Positions 26,801-35,686 are shown, numbered from the stretch's first letter. The stretch: 63,333 bases of DNA from Magnetococcales bacterium (GCA_015234115.1 JADFWP010000012.1:1-63333); one strand, 5' to 3'. A program made the numbers and translations. Notes: generated from the sequence alone by a model not told the origin.

Positions 26801-27355
26801 ATGAAACAACGGGCCTTGTTTCTCGACCGGGATGGGGTGATCAATCTCGATTGCGGGTATGTCCACCGCAGCGAAGAGGTGGTGTTCATCGAAGGGATCT
26901 TCGACCTGACCCGCCAGGCCCGCCACTGCGGCTATCGGGTGGTGGTGGTGACCAATCAGTCGGGCATCGGACGGGGATTGTATACCGAACCCCAGTTTCA
27001 CCAATTGACCGCATGGATGCAGGCCGAATTCGCCCGGCAGGGTGGAACCATCGACGCGGTTTACTTCTCGCCGTATCACCCCACCGAAGGGATCGGCCCC
27101 TATCGGCGCGAGGACCCCTCCCGCAAACCGGGTCCGGGGATGATCCTGGAGGCACAACGCGCCTTCGAACTCGATCTGGCCGCATCGCTGCTGATCGGCG
27201 ACCGCCCCACCGATATTCAGGCCGGTCTGGCCGCCGGAGTGGGCACCAATCTGCTCTTTGCCCCCCATCCGCTGGACAAACCTCCAGAAACGCCCTGTAC
27301 CGTGATTTCCACCCTGCGGGCAGCCTGGCCCTTTTTGCGGGAACTCCAGGCGTAA
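26801..27355 (+). CDS. gmhB: D-glycero-beta-D-manno-heptose-1,7-bisphosphate 7-phosphatase
   Basis: Removes the 7-phosphate from heptose bisphosphate, the third step in ADP-heptose synthesis for LPS. The 184-residue HAD phosphatase has FLDRDGVIN (nucleophile and acid Asp) at residues 7-15, VVTNQSGIGRG, the KPGPGM motif with catalytic Lys, and IGDRPTDIQAG. The usual Cys-rich zinc loop is reduced here: the insert reads YFSPYHPTEG with no clear CxH/CxC set, which is unusual. AGGTGAAG precedes the ATG. It pairs functionally with gmhA at 6303. Confidence 0.93.
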   Translation: MKQRALFLDRDGVINLDCGYVHRSEEVVFIEGIFDLTRQARHCGYRVVVVTNQSGIGRGLYTEPQFHQLTAWMQAEFARQGGTIDAVYFSPYHPTEGIGPYRREDPSRKPGPGMILEAQRAFELDLAASLLIGDRPTDIQAGLAAGVGTNLLFAPHPLDKPPETPCTVISTLRAAWPFLRELQA

Positions 27356-27475
27356 ACACTGGACTTCAGACCCTGATCTTGTGTAAACCTGCATGGATTG
27401 CCCCGCCAACGCGAACGTGGCGGGAAGACGGATTTTCCGGATTGGACACGCTCGACAAGGAGACGATCAGACATC

Positions 27476-28771
27476 ATGGGCATGCAGGTATTGCTGGTCG
27501 GCGGAGGTGGCAGAGAACACGCCCTGGCGTGGAAAATCGCCCAATCCCCACAGGTCACAAAAATCTGGTGCGCTCCGGGCAATCCGGGAATCGCGACCCT
27601 GGCCGAATGCGTTCCGATCCAGGCCGAAGCGCTGGACGAACTGGTGAACTTCGCGGTCGCCAAGGCCATCGAGCTGGTGGTGATCGGTCCCGAAGCCCCC
27701 CTCACCCTGGGTCTGGCCGATCTTCTGCGGGCACGGGGCATTGCGGTCTTCGGTCCCTCCAAGGCAGCGGCGCAACTGGAAGGCTCCAAGGCCTTCATGA
27801 AGGATCTGCTCGCCCGCCACGCCATTCCCACCGCCGCCTATCAGACCTTCCGCGCTCCGGAGGCCGCCTGGCAGTACATCCAGGAGCAGGGCGCTCCCAT
27901 CGTGGTCAAGACCTCGGGACTGGCCGCAGGCAAAGGCGCCATCGTCTGCGCCACGCTGGACGAAGCCCGTGACGCACTCGATCGCATCATGATCCAGCGG
28001 GAATTCGGCGCCGCCGGAGACGAGGTGGTGGTCGAAGAATTTCTGCGGGGCGAAGAGGCGTCGCTGCTGGCCTTCGTGGATGGAGAACGCATTCTCCCTC
28101 TGGCCGGCGCCCAGGATCACAAGGCGATCTGGGATGGAGACCAGGGCCCCAATACCGGCGGCATGGGCGCCTACTCCCCGGCGCCGGCCCTGACCGACGC
28201 CCTGGTCGCACGCGCGGTGGACGAAATCATCCGGCCCACCGTCCGCGCCATGGCCGAAGAGGGCCATCCCTATCGGGGCATCCTCTACGCCGGATTGATG
28301 ATCGACGGCAACACCCTGAAAACCCTCGAATACAATGTCCGCTTCGGCGATCCCGAGTGTCAACCGCTGCTGATGCGCATGCGTTCGGACATCGTTCCCC
28401 TGCTGCTGGCCTGCGCCACCGGATCCCTCGAAAACATGGCGATCGACTGGGATCCTCGTTCCGCCTTGTGCGTGGTCATGGCCGCCAAGGGCTATCCGGG
28501 CAGTTATCCCAAGGGCGATCCCATTCACGGCCTGTCCCAGGCCGCCCAACTGGCCGATACCGTGGTCTTTCACGCCGGCACCCGGCAGGCCGCCGATCAG
28601 GTGGTCACCGCCGGAGGCCGGGTGTTGGGCGTCACGGCCCTGGGTCACGGGGTGGCCGAGGCCCAGCGACGCGCCTATGAGGCGGTCCGGTTGATCGACT
28701 GGGACGGGGTGCAATTCCGCCGCGATATCGGCTATCGGGCCGTGGCCCGGGAACAACAGGCGCAAGGGTGA
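27476..28771 (+). CDS. purD: Phosphoribosylamine-glycine ligase
   Basis: ATP-grasp enzyme making glycinamide ribonucleotide in de novo purine synthesis. The 431-residue protein begins MQVLLVGGGGREHAL and continues with VIGPEAPLTLGLAD, GPSKAAAQLEGSK, VVKTSGLAAGKGA, AGAQDHKAIWDGDQGPNTGG and YNVRFGDPECQ. These are all GARS landmarks. The start at 27476 is fixed by AAGGAGA 12 nt upstream; the frame extends 26 codons further back without an RBS. Its stop overlaps the GTG of purE, so the two are translationally coupled. Confidence 0.97.
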   Translation: MGMQVLLVGGGGREHALAWKIAQSPQVTKIWCAPGNPGIATLAECVPIQAEALDELVNFAVAKAIELVVIGPEAPLTLGLADLLRARGIAVFGPSKAAAQLEGSKAFMKDLLARHAIPTAAYQTFRAPEAAWQYIQEQGAPIVVKTSGLAAGKGAIVCATLDEARDALDRIMIQREFGAAGDEVVVEEFLRGEEASLLAFVDGERILPLAGAQDHKAIWDGDQGPNTGGMGAYSPAPALTDALVARAVDEIIRPTVRAMAEEGHPYRGILYAGLMIDGNTLKTLEYNVRFGDPECQPLLMRMRSDIVPLLLACATGSLENMAIDWDPRSALCVVMAAKGYPGSYPKGDPIHGLSQAAQLADTVVFHAGTRQAADQVVTAGGRVLGVTALGHGVAEAQRRAYEAVRLIDWDGVQFRRDIGYRAVAREQQAQG

Positions 28772-29295
28772 CGACAATGAACGCAGCAACCGCTCCCCTG
28801 GTGGGGATTCTCATGGGTTCGGACTCGGACTGGGAGGTGATGAAAGAGGCGGGCAAGGTGTTGCGCGACTTCGGCATTCCCTTCGAAATGACCGTCACCT
28901 CGGCCCATCGCACCCCGGAGCGCACCCACGATTATGCCACTTCCGCCGCCCGGCGGGGCATCCGGATCCTGATCGTCGGCGCCGGAGCCGCTGCCCATCT
29001 GGCTGGCGTGGTCGCCTCGATCACCGATCTGCCGGTGATCGGCGTCCCCCTTTCGGCCACGGAACTCCAGGGCATGGATGCGTTGCTGGCCACGGTGCAG
29101 ATGCCGGGCGGCATTCCGGTGGCCACCATGGCCATCGGCAAAGCCGGCGCCAAGAATGGCGCCCTGTTCGCCGTGCGCATTCTGGCGGGCAACGATCCGG
29201 AACTGGCCGAGAATTACCGGAATTATAAAAACAAAATGGCCGCCGAAGTGACCGCCAAGCACGAAGCGTTGCAAAACCGGCTGCGGGAACTGTGA
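28768..29295 (+). CDS. purE: N5-carboxyaminoimidazole ribonucleotide mutase
   Basis: Class I PurE, converting N5-CAIR to CAIR in purine synthesis. The 175-residue protein has [20 protein letters not shown] (catalytic His), [21 protein letters not shown] and [10 protein letters not shown] in order. The GTG at 28768 overlaps the purD stop (GTGA); ATG 28777 is the alternative. Class I PurE normally needs PurK, which is not in this window. The downstream tsaC overlaps its stop in the same GTGA manner. Confidence 0.96.
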   Translation: MTTMNAATAPLVGILMGSDSDWEVMKEAGKVLRDFGIPFEMTVTSAHRTPERTHDYATSAARRGIRILIVGAGAAAHLAGVVASITDLPVIGVPLSATELQGMDALLATVQMPGGIPVATMAIGKAGAKNGALFAVRILAGNDPELAENYRNYKNKMAAEVTAKHEALQNRLREL

Positions 29296-29888
29296 CCGTC
29301 TCCATCCCGGCGGCGGTGGCGGCATTGGGTCGGGGCGAGGTGATCGGACTGCCCACCGAAACCCTCTTCGGTCTGGCGGCAGATCCGATGCACCCCGACG
29401 CCCTGGCCCGTCTGATCCGCATGAAGGAGCGACCGGCGGACAAAGGATTCATTCTGCTGATCCAGGGCCAGGAGGATCTGGATGCCCTGGTGCTGCCCCC
29501 CTCCCCCGTGGCGCGTGCGCTGATGACGCAATTCTGGCCAGGACCATTGACGCTGGTGCTGCCTGCCCGTGCGGGTCTCTCCCCACTGCTCACCGGAGGG
29601 AGTGGATTTCTGGCCGTGCGGCACTCTCCGGCCCTGCCCGTTCAGGCGCTGCTCGCGGCATGGCAGGGGCCACTCATCTCCACCAGCGCCAACCGGGCCG
29701 GCGATGCCCCGCCGGGCACCGCCGCAGAGGTACGGGAAATCTGGTGCAAAGAAAATCTGCTGGTGATCGACGGAGAGATCCAACCCGACGCCCTGCCCTC
29801 CACCGTGGTCAAGGTGGCAGGCGCGCAGGCAACGATCCTGCGGCATGGCGCCATCCCTGACGAAGCACTGCCCATGGTGGATCCATAA
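29292..29888 (+). CDS. tsaC: L-threonylcarbamoyladenylate synthase (TsaC/Sua5 family)
   Basis: Makes threonylcarbamoyl-AMP for the t6A37 modification of ANN-decoding tRNAs. The 198-residue YrdC domain shows IGLPTETLFGLAAD, RMKERPADKGF (KxR-type nucleotide site), FWPGPLTLVLP, LAVRHSPAL and STSANRAGD. The GTG start overlaps the purE stop by 4 bp. There is no C-terminal Sua5 domain, so the short TsaC type is indicated. It ends 6 bp before the convergent DUF4276-like gene. Confidence 0.93.
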   Translation: MTVSIPAAVAALGRGEVIGLPTETLFGLAADPMHPDALARLIRMKERPADKGFILLIQGQEDLDALVLPPSPVARALMTQFWPGPLTLVLPARAGLSPLLTGGSGFLAVRHSPALPVQALLAAWQGPLISTSANRAGDAPPGTAAEVREIWCKENLLVIDGEIQPDALPSTVVKVAGAQATILRHGAIPDEALPMVDP

Positions 29889-29894
29889 ACCACT

Positions 29895-30605
29895 TCAGAG
29901 GGCTGTGACTTTTTGAATCAATGCAGCAAAATGAGGACATTTTTTGCCGATTCTGTCAATATTTTTTACCGCACGCTTGGCAAATTCTTTATAGCGAATT
30001 GATGTTTTTCTTGAGATACCGGTTGCCTCTTCCGGGAAAGGTCGCTTTTTATCTTGGCAATCCCATCTCAACAACGTCAAGTCCGGATTCTTGTCAGCTT
30101 CCGGTGTTGTCTCCTGAGTCAGTCCGGCGACCAGCCAACTTTCCACGGATTCCACCGCTGGCGCGATGATGGTCCACTGAAGATCATCACGATCCACACC
30201 AGCAGGCCATAACCAATCGGTCAAAACAGCCTCAACATATTGTCCCCTCCCCACAGGACCAGAAAGATCATAACAATACCGATCCACATTTGTATTATCT
30301 GATATTCTTTCACAAACATCGGAATCCAGATGAATCAATAACGCGTCATAAGATGAAGAAGTAGAAAAAAGTCCTCCCCCAACAATCATTTGCCGACGCA
30401 ATTCCGGATGATTATTCATACACCATTTATACACCAGTTCCCAACCGCCCTTCTGACCACCTCCTGAACTCGTCCTGTCTGAGCGTGGCTGCAAGCTGTC
30501 AAACTCATACGATATTACTTTTAGCGAGGCTGCTGGCAACAAGATTCTCAACACCTCTTGATCGGTTGGACCTTCAGTCACCATGCCAATGCGTTTGAAA
30601 GTCAT
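29895..30605 (-). CDS. TOPRIM-like protein (DUF4276 type), partner of AAA ATPase
   Basis: A 236-residue protein with a TOPRIM-like signature: GMVTEGPTDQEVL (Glu11), then ALLIHLDSDVCE (Asp94, Asp96). AVESVESWLVAG near residue 151 matches the Glu-x-x-Glu-x-Trp element of DUF4276 proteins. TOPRIM folds catalyse metal-dependent strand cleavage, so nuclease activity is likely but inferred. Its ATG overlaps the stop of the ATPase gene by 4 bp (ATGA), giving a tight two-gene unit. Base composition is more AT-rich than the flanking purine and atp genes. Such ATPase plus TOPRIM pairs resemble anti-phage systems such as PARIS (AriA/AriB), whose TOPRIM partner belongs to another family (DUF4435). Confidence 0.78.
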   Translation of the reverse strand: MTFKRIGMVTEGPTDQEVLRILLPAASLKVISYEFDSLQPRSDRTSSGGGQKGGWELVYKWCMNNHPELRRQMIVGGGLFSTSSSYDALLIHLDSDVCERISDNTNVDRYCYDLSGPVGRGQYVEAVLTDWLWPAGVDRDDLQWTIIAPAVESVESWLVAGLTQETTPEADKNPDLTLLRWDCQDKKRPFPEEATGISRKTSIRYKEFAKRAVKNIDRIGKKCPHFAALIQKVTAL

Positions 30606-31858
30606 AGTTGCGACGGCCCCAAAGCATCAGGAATCAGACCATTGATCCAGAGTTCGGACAAATTTTTACCTTGCTTGATTCGAATCCACTCTTCTCTTGT
30701 CATGCCCGGCCTGGGCTGTAAACGATCAATTTTGGTAAAACCAGTCTCCGGCTCACGACTGACCACGAAGATGCGTTGCTCCTCGTCAAACAGGTCAAAT
30801 GCATCCAGGGAGGTGGGATTATGACTGGTCAGAAAGACCTGATGGGGACCAATACCATGCTTCTGGAATGCTTCCCCGCACATCACGGTAATCAACTTCT
30901 CCAGAAACGCCCGTGTCGCCGATGGATTCAAGGCGTTATCCACATTATCGAGGGCAAAAATTTTTGGTGCCTCCTGATGTAAAATCACGATCGCCAAAAA
31001 CAATAAATAGAGAGAACCTTCGCTGCTGTCATAAGCAGATAGGGTATCTCTCCCGCGTTTCATAAAACGATCTTTAAAGAAAAGAGTTTTGTTTCCGGTT
31101 TTTACCTGCGAGGAAACCTGATCTGGAGATGACTCTCTAACCGCTAAAGAACTAGCCCATCCCGGCATCCACACCAGATCAAGTATTTCTTTAATTAATG
31201 ATGAAGTTTTTTGTGATTTTATAAGCTGATTAAAAACAACCAATGCTGCTTGTGGCAAGCCACCACCAAGCAATCCAATTGGCTTCACTGGCGTGGATTC
31301 AATTTCCACCCCACGCAGAAAAGAGGGCTGAGGTGCATAGATGCAATATCTTGCCAACACATCGAGTTGTAATGATAACTCCTCTGGAGTATCAATCACC
31401 CCATGATATTGATCCCACAAACCACGCTCAGGCGACAACTCTATCTTTTTGTCAATCCCACGCAACCGAATTCCACGATTGCTGCGCCCCAGATAACTCA
31501 AATTCTTATACCGAATCTCTTCACTAAAAAAACGTAATGTTTGAAATTGTTCGCCAGATGCAATGCGAACATTATATTGAACATCACCGTCCATTTCAGC
31601 ATCAAACCCAAAATTACTTTTCAATTCTCGATTTCTGAAAGCCGATTTAAACAAAGTCGGTACCGAAAGTCGCACCCCCTTGCGTTGCAATTCCACTTCG
31701 GTGATATCACGACTCAAGGCCGCACTCAAAACCCCAATAGACTCCAAAATGTTGGATTTTCCAGATCCATTCGCACCAATGAACAGGTTGACCCGTCCAA
31801 ATTCGAGTCTCGCATCGGTAATCGTCTTGAAGCCATTGATGGAAAGTTTCCTTAACAC
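30602..31858 (-). CDS. AAA ATPase (AAA_21/OLD-like, SMC-type)
   Basis: A 418-residue ABC/SMC-like ATPase. N-terminal ISINGFKTI-type strand (LSINGFKTI), Walker A GANGSGKS at residues 28-35, a signature-like AYDSSEGSLYLLFLA near 275-289, and Walker B IFALDNVDNALNP near 300-312. A switch His follows in FLTSHNP (near 346). The residue after the Walker B Asp is Asn, where the usual catalytic Glu is expected. The start is GTG. It lies immediately upstream of the TOPRIM-like gene with an ATGA overlap. The pair is bounded by tsaC and by an R1/R2 repeat cluster. Function is inferred as a nucleic-acid sensing ATPase of a defence module. Confidence 0.85.
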   Translation of the reverse strand: MLRKLSINGFKTITDARLEFGRVNLFIGANGSGKSNILESIGVLSAALSRDITEVELQRKGVRLSVPTLFKSAFRNRELKSNFGFDAEMDGDVQYNVRIASGEQFQTLRFFSEEIRYKNLSYLGRSNRGIRLRGIDKKIELSPERGLWDQYHGVIDTPEELSLQLDVLARYCIYAPQPSFLRGVEIESTPVKPIGLLGGGLPQAALVVFNQLIKSQKTSSLIKEILDLVWMPGWASSLAVRESSPDQVSSQVKTGNKTLFFKDRFMKRGRDTLSAYDSSEGSLYLLFLAIVILHQEAPKIFALDNVDNALNPSATRAFLEKLITVMCGEAFQKHGIGPHQVFLTSHNPTSLDAFDLFDEEQRIFVVSREPETGFTKIDRLQPRPGMTREEWIRIKQGKNLSELWINGLIPDALGPSQL

Positions 31859-32013
31859 GTTCTTTTTTCCATTTAACCCAAGGAGCGAAAGAGATCTGTC
31901 CCGTACTCAATCAAACAGGCCATTGTCTATCCAGATTACCCGATAATGCTCGAATAATCCATGCGGATCTGTTTCACCAGAAACCGAATAACGAATCCAT
32001 GCATCAAACATTA

Positions 32014-32167
32014 AACCGCACCCATCCGGGATACATCATTTGTCCGTGGGGTCCAGGGGCGAAACCCTTGGGACTTGCTTTTGGCGCGCTTTGCCGCAGG
32101 CGCGCCCCCTGGTCGCCACAGGCGACGCCTTTGAGCCAAAAACTCATGATTCCGAAATGGTCGAGGT
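32014..32167 (-). repeat. R1 interspersed repeat, copy b
   Basis: A full R1 copy in reverse orientation: AACCGCACCCAT at one end and ATGGTCGAGG, next to GTTTAAA, at the other. The core GCGCGCC, GGCGTCGCC and GGGGTCCAGGGGCGAA blocks are present. It directly abuts an R2 half (32168), so only one R2 arm remains here. Together they fill most of the 397-bp gap between the AAA ATPase and glmS; positions 31859-32013 show no feature beyond the ATPase promoter region. Confidence 0.88.
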
Positions 32168-32251
32168 TTAAACAAAACTTTTTCAAAAGTTTTTGTTTAA
32201 AGTCAAAACCCTGGGGGACGCCCCCCCCCAGACCCCTTCTTTTCTTTCAAT
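32168..32251. repeat. R2 palindromic repeat, centre plus right arm
   Basis: Contains the AT-rich centre (GTTTAAAC...TTTTTGTTTAAAGTC), then the G-rich/C-rich hairpin arm CCCTGGGGGACGCCCCCCC and the T-rich tail ending TCAAT. The left arm has been replaced by R1 copy b. It ends 4 bp before the glmS stop codon. Confidence 0.85.
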
Positions 32252-32255
32252 CGTT

Positions 32256-34085
32256 CTATTCGACCGTGACACTCTTGGCCAGATTGCGCGGCTGATCCAC
32301 ATCGGTGCCCTTGAGCACCGCAATATGATAGGCCAACAATTGCAAAGGCACCACATACAAGATGGGTGCCGCGAACATGCCGCACTCCGGCATCGAAACC
32401 ACATGATCGGCCAGCAATGGCGTCTCCCCGACGCCCCCGGCAGAAGTGACCACGATCAAACGCCCACCCCTGGCCCTGGCCTCCTCCAGATTGCTCACCA
32501 ACTTCTCGAACAACGGATCACGCGGCGCCACCGCCACCACCGGCAGATGGGCGTCGATCAAAGCAATCGGACCATGCTTCATCTCCCCGGCGGCATACCC
32601 CTCGGCGTGAATGTAGGAAATCTCCTTGAGCTTCAACGCCCCTTCCAGCGCAATGGGATAACAGGTGCCACGCCCCATGAACAAAAATCCCTTGGCATTC
32701 ATGAAACGGGTGGCAATGCGCTGCAACGTCTCGTCCAGCAACAAAACCTGCTCCAGCCGGGCCGGAATGCGAGTCAACTCCTCCACCCACTGCTGTTCCT
32801 GCTCCAGAGCCAACCGCCCCTTGGCACGCGCCAACCCCAATGAAAAACAGGCCAGAACCATCAACTGCGTCGTGAACGCCTTGGTGGAAGCCACCCCGAT
32901 CTCCGGGCCGGCCTGGGTATACAACACCCCATCCGCCTCGCGGGCAATGGTCGATTCCGGCACATTCACAATGGCCAACACCTTCTGCCCCTGGGAACGA
33001 CAGAAACGCAACGCAGCCAGGGTATCCGCCGTTTCGCCACTCTGCGAAATCACCACCGTGATGGCGCCGGGCAAAGACGGCGGCTCCCGGTAACGAAATT
33101 CGGAAGCGATATGCACACTCACCGGCACCCGAGCCAACTGCTCGATCCAATACCCCGCCACCATGCCCGAATGATACGACGTGCCGCAGGCAATGATGTT
33201 CACCGCCTGCACCGCCGTCAGATCCACATGATCCGCAATCTCTTGCAGATCGATCTGCCGTTCCGCAGCATGGATCAATCCCTTGAGGGTCGCACCCAAC
33301 GCCGTGGGTTGCTCAAAAATCTCTTTTTGCATGAAATGACGATACGGCCATTTGTCGGTCAGATCCGCGCTCACCTGGGAGATCTTGACCGCCCGCTGCA
33401 CCGGACGACCATGCAAATCGGTGATCTGCACCCCGGTCCGGGTCAATACCGCCAGATCATCATCGTTCAGATAAACCATGCGCCGGGTATAAGGCACCAG
33501 CGGAGTGGCGTCCGAAGCGATGAAATTTTCCCCCTCGCCCAGCCCCAGAATCAATGGGCTGCCGCGACGGACGGCAATCAGCAGATCGCTTTCCAGAATC
33601 AAGATCCCCAAAGCATAGGCGCCATGCAACCGCCGAATGGCGGCCCGGACCGCCTCCGCCGGTTCCAGCCCGCGATCCAGTTCCTGATCGATCAGATGCG
33701 GGATCACCTCGGTATCGGTATCCGAGGAGAAAACCACCCCCAGGGCCGTCAGTTCGCGCCGCAACTCCTGGTAATTTTCGATGATCCCATTGTGAACCAC
33801 GGCACAGCGACGGGAGAGATGCGGGTGGGCGTTTTGTTCCGTGGGCGGACCGTGGGTGGCCCAACGGGTATGACCGATTCCCACCAGGCCGGTGCAGGGA
33901 ATTTCGGCCAGACGATTTTCCAGGTGAATCAGTTTGCCTTTGGAACGGGTGATCTGAATGGCATGGTCACGGGTCAAAACCGCGATGCCTGCCGAGTCGT
34001 AACCGCGATATTCCAGCCGTTTCAACCCCTCCACCAGGATGGGCGTGACATTGCGTTCGCCAATGACACCGATGATGCCGCACAT
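32256..34085 (-). CDS. glmS: Glutamine-fructose-6-phosphate aminotransferase (isomerising)
   Basis: Makes glucosamine 6-phosphate, the entry step to UDP-GlcNAc for peptidoglycan and LPS. The 609 residues include the N-terminal nucleophile CGIIGVIG (Cys2), GHTRWATHGPP and the glutaminase core. Two SIS domains follow with ACGTSYHSG, SQSGETADT and a FLFMGRGTCYPIALEGALKLKEISYIHAE-type segment (seen as GRGTCYPIALEGALKLKEIS). The C-terminus ends in KSVTVE. It lies 176 bp after glmU. An R2 long repeat fills that gap, so transcription between the two may be attenuated. No glmS ribozyme is visible. Confidence 0.98.
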   Translation of the reverse strand: MCGIIGVIGERNVTPILVEGLKRLEYRGYDSAGIAVLTRDHAIQITRSKGKLIHLENRLAEIPCTGLVGIGHTRWATHGPPTEQNAHPHLSRRCAVVHNGIIENYQELRRELTALGVVFSSDTDTEVIPHLIDQELDRGLEPAEAVRAAIRRLHGAYALGILILESDLLIAVRRGSPLILGLGEGENFIASDATPLVPYTRRMVYLNDDDLAVLTRTGVQITDLHGRPVQRAVKISQVSADLTDKWPYRHFMQKEIFEQPTALGATLKGLIHAAERQIDLQEIADHVDLTAVQAVNIIACGTSYHSGMVAGYWIEQLARVPVSVHIASEFRYREPPSLPGAITVVISQSGETADTLAALRFCRSQGQKVLAIVNVPESTIAREADGVLYTQAGPEIGVASTKAFTTQLMVLACFSLGLARAKGRLALEQEQQWVEELTRIPARLEQVLLLDETLQRIATRFMNAKGFLFMGRGTCYPIALEGALKLKEISYIHAEGYAAGEMKHGPIALIDAHLPVVAVAPRDPLFEKLVSNLEEARARGGRLIVVTSAGGVGETPLLADHVVSMPECGMFAAPILYVVPLQLLAYHIAVLKGTDVDQPRNLAKSVTVE

Positions 34086-34114
34086 GGAGTCTCTCCCGGT
34101 TCAAAATGAAAACC

Positions 34115-34249
34115 ATTGAAAGAAAAGAGGGGGTCTGGGGGATTCATCCCCCAGGGTTTTGGCTTTAAACAAAAAATTTCCTAAAAATATTTTGCTTAAA
34201 GTCAAAACCCTGGGAGATGAATCCCCCAGACCCCCTCTTTTCTTTCAAT
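34115..34249. repeat. R2 palindromic repeat, complete long form
   Basis: The clearest long copy, 135 bp. Its left arm (ATTGAAAGAAAAGAGGGGG) is complementary to the end (CCCCCTCTTTTCTTTCAAT). Each arm also holds its own inner hairpin (TGGGGGATTCATCCCCCA). The centre is AT-rich (TTTAAACAAAAAATTTCC). It lies between glmU and glmS, 12 bp after the glmU stop. Confidence 0.93.
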
Positions 34250-34261
34250 AATCAAAACCAA

Positions 34262-35647
34262 TCAGGATCGGTGTTTGTTGCGCTTTTCCGACCAGCCCAT
34301 GACATGGGTCTGATGCGCACGCGAGATGGCCAACGAATCTGCCGGAACATCCTTGGTCACCGTGGTGCCTGCGCCAATGGTCGCCCCCACCCCGATCTGC
34401 ACCGGTGCCACAAACTGAACATCCGACCCCACGAACACATGATCCCCGATCACCGTGCGATGTTTATGCACCCCATCGTAATTGCAGGTGATGGTCCCGG
34501 CGCCCACATTGACCCCGCTCCCCACCTGAGCGTCGCCAATATAGCTCAAATGATTGATCTTGGAGCCAATTCCAATGGTGGACTTCTTGATTTCACAGAA
34601 ATTTCCCACCTTGACCTTGCGCGCCAGACGCACGCCCGGTCGCAAACGGGCATAAGGCCCGATCACACACTCTGCCTCGATCTCCACCCCCTCCAAATGA
34701 CTGAAGGGAAGGATCCGACTCTCCGAACCGATCACACTCTCCTGAATGTGACAAAACGAGCTGATCACACACCACTCCCCGATCACGCTGCCCGGCCCGA
34801 GAATGACATTCGGTTCAATGATCGTATCTGCCCCGATCTGCGCATCCGCTGCCACCCAACAGGAGGCGGGATCCACGAACGTGACCCCACGCTCCATCCA
34901 GGAGACGATGTGCCGATCCCGGAAGGCACGTTCCAGGGCGGCCAATTGCACCCGGTCATTGACCCCGGACAAGGCCACCGAATCCTCGAAGGGCCAAGCC
35001 GAGGCCCCGCCTGCGGCAATGGCCATGGGAACGATATCGGTCAGGTAATATTCATTCTGGGCATTATGCGGAGCAATGCCCGCCAGCCAACCCGGCAGAC
35101 GATCCAGGGAGACGCAGTAAATGCCCGTATTGACCTCGCGGATCCTACGCTCGGCATCTGTGGCATCCTTTTCTTCGACAATGCGCACAAAAGCGCCCGC
35201 ATCGTCGCGTACCACACGTCCATAACCAGCCGGATTGTCCAGAAAAGTGGAAAGCAGGGTCAGAGGTTGACCCTGAGTGCGATGGTGCAGCAACAAAGAT
35301 TCGAGAATGGCTGTGGTGATCAGGGGATGATCCCCGTTGAGGATCAACAACTCACCGCTCAACCCCTGAAGCGCGGACAGGGCACACTGTACCGCATGCC
35401 CCGTACCCTTGCGCTCTGTCTGTCTGACCCAATGGATTCCTGGCGCGGCCAAAGTCTGCTCGACCGCTTCGGCCTGGAAACCGGTCACCACCACCAACCG
35501 CTCCGGGGCCAGTCCGCGCACGGCCTCCAGAATATGCCACAACAAAGGACGACCTGCCAAGGCATGCAACACCTTGGGCAAACCCGAACGCATTCGGGTG
35601 CCCTGCCCAGCCGCCAAAATCACCACAGAACAACGATTCATGAACAA
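34262..35647 (-). CDS. glmU: Bifunctional GlmU acetyltransferase / uridylyltransferase
   Basis: Acetylates glucosamine 1-phosphate and couples it to UTP, giving UDP-GlcNAc. The N-terminal pyrophosphorylase has ILAAGQGTRMRSGLPKVLH, where the metal and nucleotide loop sits. A left-handed beta-helix follows (repeats such as IGADTIIEPN, VIGEWCVI) with the acetyl-CoA site near NYDGVHKHRT (catalytic His) and FVGSDVQFVAPV. Length 461 is normal. It follows atpC after 39 bp on the same strand, continuing the atp operon, with glmS next, as in gammaproteobacteria. Confidence 0.97.
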   Translation of the reverse strand: MFMNRCSVVILAAGQGTRMRSGLPKVLHALAGRPLLWHILEAVRGLAPERLVVVTGFQAEAVEQTLAAPGIHWVRQTERKGTGHAVQCALSALQGLSGELLILNGDHPLITTAILESLLLHHRTQGQPLTLLSTFLDNPAGYGRVVRDDAGAFVRIVEEKDATDAERRIREVNTGIYCVSLDRLPGWLAGIAPHNAQNEYYLTDIVPMAIAAGGASAWPFEDSVALSGVNDRVQLAALERAFRDRHIVSWMERGVTFVDPASCWVAADAQIGADTIIEPNVILGPGSVIGEWCVISSFCHIQESVIGSESRILPFSHLEGVEIEAECVIGPYARLRPGVRLARKVKVGNFCEIKKSTIGIGSKINHLSYIGDAQVGSGVNVGAGTITCNYDGVHKHRTVIGDHVFVGSDVQFVAPVQIGVGATIGAGTTVTKDVPADSLAISRAHQTHVMGWSEKRNKHRS

Positions 35648-35686
35648 GAGCGTTCCCTGTTGACAGCCAACAGTTGCACAGGGTGA

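Noticed and set aside
33900-34260. glmS ribozyme or riboswitch near glmS
   Set aside because: The region upstream is an R2 palindrome; no conserved ribozyme core was recognised.
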